Assembly (NCBI GenBank): GCA_005408345.1
Contig: SEMN01000045.1
Coordinates: forward strand, 248,001-312,000
Direction: 5' to 3'
DNA from: Macquaria australasica
Lineage: Eukaryota > Chordata > Actinopteri > Centrarchiformes > Percichthyidae
DNA: 64,000 bases
In this document: in pieces, positions 34,765 through 48,249 of the stretch
How positions within the stretch are numbered: position 1 is the stretch's first letter
Layout of the letters: every line of letters begins with the position of its first letter
Notes under the pieces: generated by a model
The model's input: only the letters and a program-made list of their open reading frames with translations
Database searches by the model: none
Told to the model about the DNA's origin: nothing
Made by a program: the position numbers and the translations under genes

Positions 34765-37700
34765 CTACACATATTACAATAAGCCATAGCTTTACAAACT
34801 CAAACTGATAGATGCTATCTTACTGAATAATTTAAACAATATGGTGGCTGCAAGCTTTCTTTGTCTGGTCAGATTCTGAGTGACATAAAACAAATTAAAT
34901 GGTGCTTCCAATAATATCTTATATATTGTGACAGACAGAAATTGAATATTCAGAGGAATACAAGTCAGTGTAAGTCAGTGGTGGGTCAGTACAGATGACC
35001 CAAGTCTATTTTCTCCCATGTATCTGTATTATACAAGAAAAAAGGTTAATATTGTTGTCTAATAGCTTGAACTGGGCATGGAGAAATCAAGATAAATGGA
35101 CTGATGCCAAATTTGAGAGTAATTTGAGTTCCAGTAATTATGTGTAACAGCCTCTAAACAAATGCACAGACAGACAAAAAGTGAGGAAAAGGAACACAGA
35201 TAAACTTAATCTTTCCTTATAAAAGAATTGTGTCTGGCCAAACAAAATCCCTCTTGTGCTTAAAAATCTTCCCCTCCAGCACCTGGTTTTATGGAGCAGA
35301 TAACAAAGACACATTAAGTGTTCATGGAGGCTGTGCAGTGGTGTTATGGCCGTCTCTTCAAGTCACAGAGCCAGTCGGCAGCACAAAGAGCTACTGAAAC
35401 ACCACACTGCTCCTGTGACGTTTGTAAAAATAATCCAAAGGATATACTGGGAATAAACAGACAACGACAAGCTAACGTTTTGCACTGCACTCGAGCAGAG
35501 ATGTGAGCATTTTGGGGCTGAGAGTGTCACAGCACAGTAGTAGAGTCCCAGATATTTACTGTAAGAGCTTCTTTCTTGCCTTCTGCCACTAGATGGCACA
35601 ACAGCACTATCAACACACACAGTTAAAAGTATCCAGTCAGCTCAGAGTGGATTAATGATCAACACAAAGCACTTGCATCTGTTCTACATTTTCTTACCAC
35701 TAACGAGGATTTTGCTGAACGGCATGTGATAATGAAAACTACAGTCAATACAGTAAATGTGATCTGATCAGAGAGGTGTAATGGATGATGTCACATATCA
35801 TGACAAACTAGACATGCCACTGAAAGGTGTGCGGGCTCCGCAGACGACGGCGACGGTATTGTGGATCGGGGAGGTGGCAGTGTTATACACCGGTGAATTA
35901 ACCAATTGTCTCTGGGCAGAAAAGGCTGAACGCTGAGAAATGTGGCGAGGAAAAAAAAAGGGAGCAAAGATGATGATGTAATCCTTTAAAGGGACATTCA
36001 CAAAATATTAAAGATTGGTAACAAAAGACACAAGGCGGCAGCAGAGCTGAAATCACCACCTCTAAACGCAAAGACATTCAATTTACACTTGATATGAAAC
36101 AGAGAAAAGCAGGAAATCCCCACACTTGAGAAGCTGGAACCAGCTAGTGTTTGTCATTATTGCTTGATATAATGATTCATTATATTGATATTTCTGATTC
36201 ATTTAATGTAATTTAATTGACATCGATTAGGCCGAGTATAGAGTCTCTTTGAGTATGGAGAGTATTGTTTCAGCTCCGTAATAATGTGTGGTCATGGGTG
36301 TGTGTGTGTGTGTGTACATGCTAAAGTGTGTATCTAGGACTACAGTAAGGGAAAGATGTGAGCAGGAATGTGATGGGGGTTTAAGTCAATTAAGGGCAAC
36401 AGGTGAACTATAAATAAACATCTTAATATTCAGAAAAAGACAGATGGTCACGGAGTTTTGTGGCATCGGTCTCATGGCTCTTTATAGTCATTGTAGGATA
36501 AAGCTAGATATAATTGGACACATTAATGCTATGTAGTGCACAGCTTGCCAGTCAACAAACAAAACAATTAGGGGGGAACTGTTTCAAACGTTATGTAAGC
36601 TGGAAAAAGTTTGACTTTCACCAACGTTGTTAAATAGACAAAAGCTCTGTGAGTTATGGCCTTATCTGAGGTGAATCTGCACGAATATTTTAGTTATAAT
36701 GACATCATATTTAATGAAGACCTTCACAGAATTGTTAAATGCTCATGAGTCAGCTGATGGTGAGTCTTCCATATAAAATGGGTAAAATTGATTTAATCAC
36801 TGATAAATTGGGTTGGATGACGGTGGCAGGATGTAGTCCAGGTTTTATGTTAAGCTGACACTTGATGTTTATGGGGTTTTTTTTAAATCATGTTTCATTA
36901 AGTCTGTGTGTGTTCTATGTTTCACCTGGCTACAAGTCAAATTTCCCCCATGGGAGAATAAAATTAAAGTTGAGTTGAAGTTGATATTTGACATAAGATA
37001 CGTGAAAGTAATGGATATTATGAAAAACTGACTGTTATGTGATAGGCAACCCCTCCTCTATCAATTTTGTGTAAAAGTCAAATTCCTGAATTTCATTAAA
37101 GCCTTTGGAGCAGTTACCAAAAGATATTTGAGTTTTATGGCAGCACCTGTGGGCAAATTTGGGTATATTTTTGCCAGAAATTTTATTTCCCCCCACAAAT
37201 ATGTGCATAGTTTAGTGCAAATTGGCTGACAAACAAGATACCCTTCAGGCATAGAGTTAGCATCATATTAGAAATTATTATTTTTTTTAACAAAAAACTA
37301 ATTAGGCAGTCTGTTTCACATAAAGTAGATTAAGATTGTGATGTAATAGTTTTGGCTTTTAAAATGGGTATAATACATTTTTGAATAGACTTTAATTATT
37401 GAGCCTCATGCAGCCAGTTAAGATCATATTGTATGAGGTCCTTGTTTAATATGCGTAAGATAAATGTGCAAATTTCAAGTCTCTATGATTTCATGAACCT
37501 GATCAAATACATGGGGCAAAACATTTTGCACTGTGTAAAAGCTGCCTAGGATCTGCCTTGTTTGCATATGACCTCAGCTCCAACGCCTTAGGCTAAACAG
37601 AAACACCATCCATTATGAGGAGTGGTTAACCAGCTCTCTCCCAAATTACAGTGACTCTGGGTTCCCATTTTACTGATTTAGCGGTTGTGTGGTTCCCCAT

Positions 37701-38836
37701 CTCATGTTACTGACTGTTATAGTGAGATGTACTCACGCAGGCTATCCTCCCCTTATAAAATGTCAGCTAGGCATTTGTTGGCCGTTTAACAGGCACCAAG
37801 CAGGCACCAAGTTAAACACAATTAAAGATCCGTGACAAGACATTATTTGTTTATTCTACAAAAGCACATTTGCCTTTTTAAAATCATACAGGAGCTTAAT
37901 TATACTGATCTAAAATGACCAATGTTACACAGTTGCTTCACAAACGCAGCCCCAGGCTTCTCAGCTGAGATTTAACCACATCCTCTGACGAATGCAGGAG
38001 GAAGATTTTACCACCCTGACCAAGAGGCCGTTGCACAAGGTTTTCAAGAGAGCTGAAACGCTTCCTGAGCATGTATGACTGCAGTGACTGAACCACCATC
38101 CAGTTGCTGTTTAAAGCTGCTATGCTAGCGACAGGTCACTGGTCTCGCTGCGGTATGATTGTGATTGGCAGCTGTGGAGAGGTACCCAGATAACACCCTG
38201 GTTATAGAGTTGACCCTGCTTTTAACCTGCTGCCATACCTCCTATCTTCACTTCGCTCCCCCCACCCCACCCCCTCTGCCAAACTCCAGGCCAATCCTGA
38301 CAACATTTATCCAGCGCCTTGTGCTCCATCCTCCACACCAGCCTCCTCAGAGACATCTGCCCTTTTTTAATACTGATCTTTGACCTCTCGGGCTAAATAT
38401 AAGGTAACCTCTACTACCATGTCGTGAAGCTACCAACATGGTCTCTCATAACGCTGTTATGTTAGCGCACATGTGCAGTGTCAGCCTGAAGAAAACCACG
38501 TAGAAATGTGTTTTTCTTTGCTAAACAGTTCAGTTAAACAGTACAATTACGTAAGGAGTCAAGACTTGGGAGTTTAAGAAAGGAACAAGCTTTGTCTGAA
38601 GTGTGAATGGCTGCAATACTATTTCCCTCTCTCTCCCACTCTCCTGCCAGCGCTAGTCAAGGGATTTTCCTTCCCACCATCTCCGGCTGGAACACTATTT
38701 CCGGATTGTGTCGTTCATTTACTTAGTTCGCAGAGAACTCAGGAATGAGAGGCCATGGAAAACTGAGTGTGGCAATGTGGCTAGAGCGGTAGGGAGGGAA
38801 AGACAGAGAAAGGGAGAGAGGTGTGTGTGTGTGACT

Positions 38837-38839
<3 letters not shown>

Positions 38840-38894
<55 letters not shown>
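38840..38894. repeat. TG dinucleotide microsatellite
   Basis: About 27 TG units, with a shorter TG run just before it at 38821-38833. Overlapping open frames (poly Val-Cys or Thr-His) are repeat artefacts. Confidence 0.95.
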
Positions 38895-38896
<2 letters not shown>

Positions 38897-39699
38897 TGTG
38901 AGAGATGGAGAGAGTGCAAGACAGAGCTGGATCATCCGAGACAAGCCCAAGCAACAGCCTTTACCAAAATAGCACAAGCAATCTCTGTGGGTAACATAAA
39001 TTTGAGCATGATGAGTGTAATCAAACTGAGAAGGGTTAGACATGCAACATAAACTATCTTCATGACCATGTGATGTTGAGGATTCCTTTGTCACAACTGT
39101 GTGTTTGCCTCCCTGCCTGCCTGCCAGTCTGTTTGTTTATCTGGCTGTCCCTCCATCTCCCAAAACATCCTATTACACTACTACATCTCTGCAGTTAAAG
39201 CCCAGGCGCAGGCTGTTATAGTGACCTGTTTACCTTCTGACATTTCCAGTGTTGATGAAAGCTAACCCTCTCTGACAGACGTAATTGCCAAAGAAAAGGT
39301 GGTCATACAAGCTTAAGAGGCCTTTGACCTTCAAGCAGCGTGCTCTATCTTCGTTAGATGACCAAACAGGACTCAATCCTTTCTCTAAGCTCATCTTGGT
39401 CTTAACTCCCACCAAATTTCATTTGTCTTTTACTTAACCAGTTATGTTAACGGTGTAATTAATTAAGCTAATAAGCACATTCATTAGCAGATGTTTTTAC
39501 GTCAAGGCCTACTTGTCTAATAACGCGGGTGCTGACGTGAATGCTGAGTTCTAGTTCTGAAATTCCAACTTTTTCTTAATTTGAGGGGCATTCCACCAAT
39601 TTTACACAAGAAGTTCAGTTTACTTGTCAAAGAAAAGTACATGTCAGCCTGTAAAAACAGTTGTATAATGGTTAATAGCTAATAATAGTTTATGAGATA

Positions 39700-40190
39700 T
39701 TTAAACAACAATTCAATTTGACCTGAGATTTTGTACAGACATTCGTGGTCCCCAGAGGATGAATCTCACTGACTTTGGTGATCCCCTGACTTTTTTCCTC
39801 TAGTGCAACCATGAGGTTGACATTTTTGGCTTTTAGTGAAATGTCTTGCTAACTATTGGATGGGTTGCTATGACATTTGGTGCAGACATTCATGTCCCCC
39901 TCAAGATGAATTCTAATGACTATTCATATATCACCATCATCAGGTCAAAACTTTCATTTGTCAAATACTTTTTATGACCAAATACCTGCAAAACAAATGA
40001 CACTCCCACCAGTCTCAGCTGTACTTTTTGTTTAGTGCTCATTAGCAAATGATAGCGTGCTAACACGCTGAACTAAGATGATGAACATGGTAAACATTAC
40101 ACCTACTTTGCATCAGCATGTTAGCACTGTGATTGTGAGCATGGTAGCATGCTAATATTAGCATAAAAGCAATGCTGCTGTGTCTAAATC
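39700..40190. repeat. Dispersed fish repeat, copy 2
   Basis: Shares TGTACAGACATTCGTGGTCC, CTATTGGATGGGTTGC, GATGATGAACATGGTAAAC and CATGTTAGCACTGTGATTGTGAGCATGGTAGCATGC with the copies at 18.6-19.0 kb and 24.4 kb. It appears internally duplicated: the attack motif CAGACATTCRTG...CCCC...AGRATGAATYC occurs twice, at about 39738 and 39884. Confidence 0.7.
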
Positions 40191-41430
40191 TTACTCTTGT
40201 TTAGTCTGACTCTTGTGACTACACTGCTGGAGTACCATATGCTCAGAATCTTTTCAAATCCTCCACTCTGTAGGGTCTACATAGACACACACACAGATGT
40301 CACCACAACATTCTGGTGTCCCACATATGTACCACAGACCACTGTGGTGGGACATAAAAACACAAACTAGGCTGTTGGAAAGGGTGAGAAAATTGGACTT
40401 TCTTAACCTACTTCCTCTAATGACTTTCTTCATTACATTGTACCAGACTCCAGTAAAAGATAACTTTTTGTTTTGTCTGTTTTCTTCTGTGGTTCTCACC
40501 ATTACAATTACATCCAATTGTTAAACTATATCTCATCTTATGATACCTATTATTCTGTTTGTTTCATTTTTTTTATGATTTGTCTGGGATGGTTGGTTGT
40601 TCTTTCCTTATACTATACTATGTTGTGTAGTGATACAGTCGTATATAGTGGTGTATAGTGTATATACCTGTAGTGTAGTAATGTATAAACCATTTGTCTT
40701 TTTGTTGTTGTTATTTGTCTAGTACGACCTGCTTTGAAAATACTATATTTAACTATGGTCATGCCAATAATGCTAATCTAAATTTGACTTTATTCTGCAG
40801 AAAAGAAAAAAAAACACAAAGTAGCCTCTAGCATCAATTTCTTGGGTCACCATGACAATTTCAGCCTGTGCAGTCAGCAGTTTTACAGTACAGTCGTCTC
40901 TCACGCAGAATATCTTGTTCTGAGATTGACTGCAGTGAAAAGGCCACAGAGTGCAGGTGCAAATTGTAAAGATGACAGTAATTTGCGTTAAATGTTATGA
41001 CAACCAAATGTAATCAGTATTTTGGAACACACAGTGTTGGTATGAGCTATATTAATAATGTGAATTAGTGGTGCGTGTGGGAGGGAGTTTATGTGCCATA
41101 AATTATCCAGGCTGTATAACAGAGCAGAGTGACTCTTGATCATTTGATGATGACATTCCTAGCCTTCTGGGGCATACATCCCAACCTGTGGCTTTAAAGC
41201 ACTGAGGTAAAGTTTACTTGCTCCCCTCATGGCTCAAAGTTGTCTCATTTACACAGGTCACCGATGCTTCCATTGTTTGTGCAGGAGTTGTGTAATCCTA
41301 GATTCTTTTGTGCTATCCTTTTATTGTTATGACCTCGTCACCGAGTGCTTAACACATGCTGAAATAACTTCCTTAAGACCTATGCAAGCAAATACCACTT
41401 AAAGTATTTGTATACCCGTACATGAGCGTG

Positions 41431-41459
41431 CACGCGCGCGCGTGTGTGTGTGTGTGTGG
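41431..41459. repeat. CG/TG alternating dinucleotide tract
   Basis: CACGCGCGCGCG followed by TG units, an alternating purine-pyrimidine run with Z-DNA potential. Confidence 0.8.
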
Positions 41460-41846
41460 GCAGAAAGGGAAGGGGGCGTGCAGGACAGGGGTAGTTTGTT
41501 TTGTCAGCAAAATGTCAATCTGTCTTTGCAAGGTTATCCCATATGATCTCCCTAAATACACAGGGCTTGGTTGTCCATCTGGCTGGCAGTTGAGAGCCCT
41601 CCCCCGGCCCAGGTTTGGAGGTCTTGCCTTTCTACCTCCCACTGAGAGGATATGAAAAGGCCGACAAAGCTTTCCATTCTCTTCTTTTACTGTCAGATTT
41701 TTGGATCAGTGTAATCCTCAAATGGCTGCAACACGTGTACAGTGGTTTGGTTGCTCCCTAACAACTAACTTGACAACTAAACAATGCAATGGTTCTTACT
41801 GAAAAGGGACACTCAGAAGAATTTTGCACGTCCAGAAAAGATCCGG

Positions 41847-41882
41847 ACACACACACACACACACACACTCTCTCTCTCTCAC
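41847..41882. repeat. Compound AC/TC microsatellite
   Basis: About 11 AC units directly followed by about six TC units. Confidence 0.9.
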
Positions 41883-43690
41883 ACAGCCAGGCAACCACCC
41901 AACATCCCCTAAAAAGTCCAAAAAAGCCAGAACCGTCACCAGTCCAAACTGCCTTGGGCTCCCCTAAGCTATTCAGCGTGTGCAAATGAAAGATGTGTCT
42001 TGGAACAGTGCAAGCCTCTAGGCAGAGTAGAAACTAGCCTCGCGCACAGATATACACAGCAGCCCTCTGGACAAGTCTGGCACCCACACCAGTAACTGTG
42101 GGCCAAAACTCATGTTGCGTGCTAACTCTCTCCCTCCCCCATCCCCTCATGCTATCCCGCTCTGCAATTATATGCTATGCTCCCACCCAAACATGCAAGA
42201 ATAGGCCTTCTCAGTCAACAGACAAACCGAGTCATTCTGTCCTCAAACCATGACATCATGACCATTTGACTTCAGCGTGAAATTCAAGCTTAATTTAACT
42301 TTGTCAGGAAAAAAAGAAAAAAAGAAAAGCGGTGTGTGTTACACTGGCAGAGCACTGCGGTGGTGTGAACAGTAACTTTATGCAATTCTGGGAAGGCACA
42401 GCTAATTTATTCTCTAGAATATCAATCTCATGAGGAATATGTGACTCATGACAATCTCACACATCATGTATTTACTGTAAGAAGTGGTTCGACTGGGCTT
42501 GTGCATGCGCGGAATAGAGCAGGACATATTTTGACTTTCTATTTCAGCACAGATAACATAACAATATTTTGGATGTGTTCAATTATGTTTTTATATAATA
42601 TTCAGTATAAACTTTTTTTTAAATCATCAGCAATGTGGGTGTCAGATAGAAGCACTTCATTAGAACAATCACACAAAATTAAATAATCATATAATTTAAC
42701 TGTAACACAGCAAAAAACACAGATATCCCAGAGGATGTCTTGACTTATGTCACAATGTGGACATTATACTAACATATCTGCCAGTTCTAGTTCAGTATAA
42801 TGTCAATGGCCTCCAGTTTCTGGACGTTTCATGGGGTTTAGATGTCTGAGAGGCATCTATCAAACTGCTGACAGCTATTGTGTGAAGCACACCTCATTTT
42901 CCAAATCTGCCTAGCAACAGAGTCTTCTCCCCTGTCCTTGCAGCTCTGGGAGGGGTTCTTAATAGTGTGTGAGCGCTTGTGTGTGCGTGCACGAACATGT
43001 ATATATGACAGAACCGAACCAATGACAGGCACCTCAGCCCAGCCCAGCCCTCGCAACAAAGAGGGGCTGGTGGGTTTCACTGCAGCCCCTCTCGCTCTCC
43101 CACACGCTCATAAATAACCATACAGAGTCTCTGCTCTGGCCAGGGAGAGAAAAAGGAGAGAAAAGAGCCATTTAGGCAGCTCCTCCTCTCATGCCTTCCA
43201 ACTGACCTTTCCTAAGGGTCAATCAGTCCAACCACAACGCTGTACTCCGACTACCCCCCCACCCCCTCTCTCTCCTTGCTGACACTAACCTGAATCATCT
43301 CAACACTGGTGCTGTGGAGAGAAGCCACTTAGCAGGCTTGGGTCATTGTAAAGGAGCATTTAAGACGTAGAAGGCATAAAGCCTCACAAGCTCTCAGTCC
43401 CAGAGCATGTGAGGTGGCAGCCGGGGGTCAGAGGTGAAGGTCACAATATGGGAGGAGGGGAATAAGTCCTGTATCATGGACGACAATGGCTGCAATCCCC
43501 ACTGACAATGATGCCATTGTGGGCTGTGGGTTGCTTAGTGTGTCCTGGAGCTGTGCCTAATAGCGTTATAGTACTGATGTGATGGCTCTGTAGCCGAGGA
43601 GAGTAGTGTCCTTTTATATTAAGGGGGCAACTGCCGAGGAGCTTGAAAGAGGTCTCTCGGCTTCTCAGTTTTGCTTTGCATGAAAGCCTG

Positions 43691-43805
<115 letters not shown>

Positions 43806-46800
43806 CTTCTAGCTTAACTTAGCTGACCTTCCAGCCATGAATCCTTTGCTCACTGACACACATGACACCTCTCTGTAAAGACTCATAGTTGACTCACAGT
43901 TGAAGATGCATAGCAGAAGTTCTGCTGATTTTTAATGTGCAGGTTGGCTGACTGAAACAATACAAGTCTTTGTTTTTTGGGGATTCCAGCATTTACTCAT
44001 GACTAGTCCTGAAATGATATGTTGAATTTTAATCATCTGTTAATTGTTTAAGTCATTTATCAAGCAAAAATACAGTTTTTTTAAAATCTGTTTTATATCA
44101 TTACAATTTGAATATCATTGGGTTTTGAACTGTTGATCAGAGAAAACAAGCAATGTAAAGATGCCACTTTGAACTTTGAGCTCTAAGAAATTCTGGGCTT
44201 TTTTAAAAATGATTTCTGACAATTAAAACAAAATGATTAATTGAAAACAATGACCAACAGATTATTCAACTATGAAAATAGTTGCAGCCTTATAACCTAC
44301 TTCGATCTTTACCTAATTATACAAGGGCTGACAAACTGACAGCATCTCATGGATATATCCCGCTTACACTCTTTATGGTCAGGCCTTTATTTGGCACACC
44401 ACTTAAGCAGAGAGGTGGAGAAGGCCTCTGGAGAGACAGAAGCCACTGATACCACAGGATCATCATCCTCGGCATAACTCAGACACTCAGCTGGTAAACG
44501 TTATGTGGTGGCATGCCACGGGCACCTCAGTTGTCACCTCTGTTAGCAAGATTAGGCTCTGGCAGAATGGAGTGACAGATGATGAGTGGTGGGTATGACC
44601 ACCGGGTGCTAATGCAGAGGACAGAGAAAGAGAGGGAGAGGGCTGGACTGGACAGACAGAGGAGCAGACAGACACCGGAGCGTTTGGAAAAACAGTATGT
44701 CAGTTTTGCTGATGTCTATAGTAACAGTAGCCTCCAATTTGACATTCCGTCCACCAAACATTGGTTTTCTGTTTTTTTCCTCTTTTTGGCTTCTCTTTGA
44801 CCTCCTTAAAAGAACAAGCTATGTTTCCCAGGGCCCAGCTATTTGAAGCTCATAGTTTTGGTCATCCAAAGTTTTCTGTTCCAACTCAAGCCGTTCAGAC
44901 ACTGTCCCCACTTACATTTCCACAATGGCAGGGTCCTGGGGGCCAGACCATAGCCGCCCTACACTCTGCCCACAGTTGAGTTGCCTCTGGCAGGACTACT
45001 GCGTGCTTTGTGTGCTGGTTCTGGCCGCCGATCAGGGAAACCCCACAGTCTCTCCATGGTGAATGCCGAGCGCCCTGCCAAGACCATTATGCATCCCTTC
45101 AATGGCCATGAATAGCAGCACACTACAGTACAGAAGATTTGAGAGATGTGCAATTCACAGAAGGCTACAATGCAGTACCATGACACAGATTGGTGAACTG
45201 AACTAATCCCTGACATGTTTTTTTCCGTGTTGTGTCTTTGAGTCTTTTTCTGATTGACAACAAGCAAAACAAATCCTGATAAAATGTGTCCTAGATTGTT
45301 ATGCACAGGAACTATGAAAACAGTTGATGAATAATGTTCCTTGACACAGTGAACTAAGTCTAAACAAGCATTGCTCTAAAAAGCCAGGAGATTATACCAC
45401 TGATTCTGCAAATACTGGTTGTTGTGACTTAGTGTGGCTAAGTGAATGACAGCAGGAGGCCTATCATGTACACATTTAACATACTAAATATTGGGATTAA
45501 AGCTCTTTCCATAATTTCACCACAGAGTTCACATAGAGCACACTGAACCATACTGACCTAATAACCTCTAGGTCACAAAAAACAATCTTTTTTGCAATTC
45601 TCCTGAGCTCTTATATATCTGTATTTCTCTTCCTGACACTGCTTTCCTGACCAGAGGAATGACCAAACTATAACGTCCCAAACACCCACACTCCTTAATA
45701 TTTGCAGCCTGTAACAGTCCATCTGTAGTCATTCTAATTTGCTCATCAGATCAGTGTCAAAAATGTAAATCTAACAGAATTAGAGTTTAACTGTTATCTA
45801 CATTTAGCACAGAGAAACATCTGTCTATTAATTTAAAACTCGTGCAGTGTTTCCCAGCACTCCCACAGTCCAGTGGCATATTGCGGTTGTGGATATCAAG
45901 ATGAGTCACATCAGCTAGCAGGCAGCTGGCAGGCTTGCCGTATCAGCCTATCCCATTAATCTTACGATTAGCGTTCACTGATCCCATCAGGACTGCCTGG
46001 ATCTGGGGTGCAAAGCCTAAAGGTTTATCCTGCAAGTCAGCCCTCCCTCACACCGGCCACTAGACGCACACAACACAAATGGGGCGCACCCCGAAATATT
46101 TCAGCTTTTTCGAATACTGATCATAGAGGCAGCATGTCCCAAACACAAAGCCCAGAGACTGGGCTCATCATGCCTATGTGTCACTGTCCCCCACTGACAT
46201 GTCTGGAGCCCTGATGCTGCTGTTGTGCCTCAGGAGGACGGTGGTAGTGAAATGTGTCACAGAAGTCAGACCCAGAAGTTAAAGGGGCAAATTGTGTGGT
46301 CTTCTTACACCAAGGGAGGGAGGACGGGGGAAGGGGGGGGTTGGGCAGCAGCCAAGTGACATGCCATGACTGGCTTCCAGTCTTCTTAAAGTAGGAACGC
46401 ATGTAAAGCACACGAGCAAACACTCATTCATTGCACCCACAAATACACACAGACACATGTGAGCCAGTCACCCAACGTGTGCACACCCACACAAATACAT
46501 ACCTGTCAAATGGTGGATCTAATGTCTAAAAGAAACCTGCCAACATCCCACGACTGCCATTTGGCAATTTAAACAGCATCTGCATACAACATACTAAAGT
46601 ATTTGTTTGTTTTTTAAACTCTGTGTGTGTTTATCTGAAATACCCACGCACGCACATGTGAGTGCGTTTTCATGTGTGTCTGTGAGTGCAGCATGCATGC
46701 GTGCTCTCTTGCCATAATATGCTCCATCATGGCAGTTAGTTTAGGATCTTTCATGGGCACCGACTGGACACGGGAAAGAATCGTCTTACTGATGGGAAAA

Positions 46801-47879
46801 ATGAATGCTGGAGGCATTTCACTCCCTGACTCTGTCCTTGGGTCAAAAGGGGACTGACCATAAATGCCTGGACACCAACAGAGACAGACCCCTGACCATG
46901 CAGGCCTTGTTTGACTCTCCTTGCAGCCACTAACGTCAGCTGGTGGAATAGGCCCTGGTTGTTTAAATTTATAGCACAATGTCATTCTGATTCATGAATG
47001 AACAACAATGCATGTATTCATCCAACATGAACACATAAGGAGATAGTAATGCTGATACTTTGGCCATTTTTTGCATACGAAGATAGAAACAACAGAATGC
47101 CTCATCATGAAATAAGCAAGTCTTTTCACCATGCATTTATTTTCAAGTCACAGATGTGTACAGGTGTTAACACACCTGCTATTACCTATCGCGTCTTCAA
47201 CAGGATGATCTCAGAGCAGCAATAATAATGACGAGAGGCGGCAGTCAAGATGCCATTTTTGCTGCTGAACGTGTTTGACAAGCTCAACAAGAATATAATA
47301 CACACTTGCCAACTCGGCAGGCTACTCTGTCACCTCTCAGACAAAAGGGTGCCTGATGCTCTCTGGATGCCACACAGCTGAAGACAGTTTAATTGTCATA
47401 AAACCTATTGCATGATTTGACCAATTTCCAAGTATTTCTTATTCTGATTCTGATGATGTCATGCTATTGCAACCTATTCACTCACCAGTAAATTAGGGCA
47501 AACCTAAAGTGGCATTAAATGCTTTAATTCCTAGTTGTTTAAAGTATTAAAACACAGAAGGTATAAGTTGGATCATGTTCTTATTTAATCATTCAAGCTA
47601 ATAGATTTTTCTTTTCCATTCATGCCCTGAGAGGATTTTTTCAGCTGTTAACAGTGCAGCTCGAGGAGAGTTGAATGAAACGGTCTGGAATGTACCATTA
47701 CAATTTAGGGGTTACTAATGTGGCACGAACTGAGTATCTGCAAGAAGAGGAATTCAGCAAATAAAACGTTCTTTTGTAGGTTATACTTATAGCTGCTTGC
47801 TTTTATTTAACTATGTAATATACATTTGACTGGGTGTGTTTTACGTGACAATGAATCCTGCACGTAAAAAGAAATCCCC

Positions 47880-48249
47880 TAGCTGCAGCAGCAGGTTGGG
47901 CCGTGCCAAGATGATGTCGCGAACAGTCCTTTAAAGTCTCTCCACTTCCGAGATGAAGTAAAGTGGAGCTCCGCCGCGCAGCGAGAAGGCTTGAACTGAC
48001 GCTCTGTCTCTCTGAGAAAGTCCCCAGTTAGACAGGCTATGTTGAGACAATACATTTGGACTTTGGGATGTTCTATGGACTCGGAATCGAAGGACTTTTC
48101 CTTTTGTCCACATCTATGTAGGACGTGGCGTCTGCGACTAGCCTAAATTAGGTTCATTTGCGGCAAAAGAAACGTGCACATACATATTTGATTTTTCAAT
48201 TACGCGCAAAGACAACAAGAGCAACCTGGACTACTCTTTTGGAACAGGA
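47880..48249 (+). promoter_or_regulatory. pik3r3: PIK3R3 promoter and 5' untranslated region
   Basis: CpG-rich sequence directly precedes the pik3r3 ATG. The reading frame is open upstream to a TAG at 48139-48141, but with no in-frame ATG before 48250. No TATA box was seen. Start site not defined. Confidence 0.5.

Noticed and set aside
35798..35983. Exon-like segment with a strong pyrimidine tract and AG
   Set aside because: The acceptor looks good, but the donor that would fit the phase of the next exon (GTTAAT) is weak, so it was not added to the unrecognised gene.
38708..39094. 114-123 aa open frames on both strands
   Set aside because: They are built on the TG microsatellite (poly Val-Cys / Thr-His) with no homology or splice context.
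39230..39415. Minus-strand frame ending at a GTAAAC donor-like site
   Set aside because: Protein-like in part, but no phase-matched neighbour exon could be found on either side.
46614..46985. 123 aa minus-strand open frame with mixed composition
   Set aside because: No family resemblance, no flanking splice partners, and codon context like surrounding non-coding DNA.
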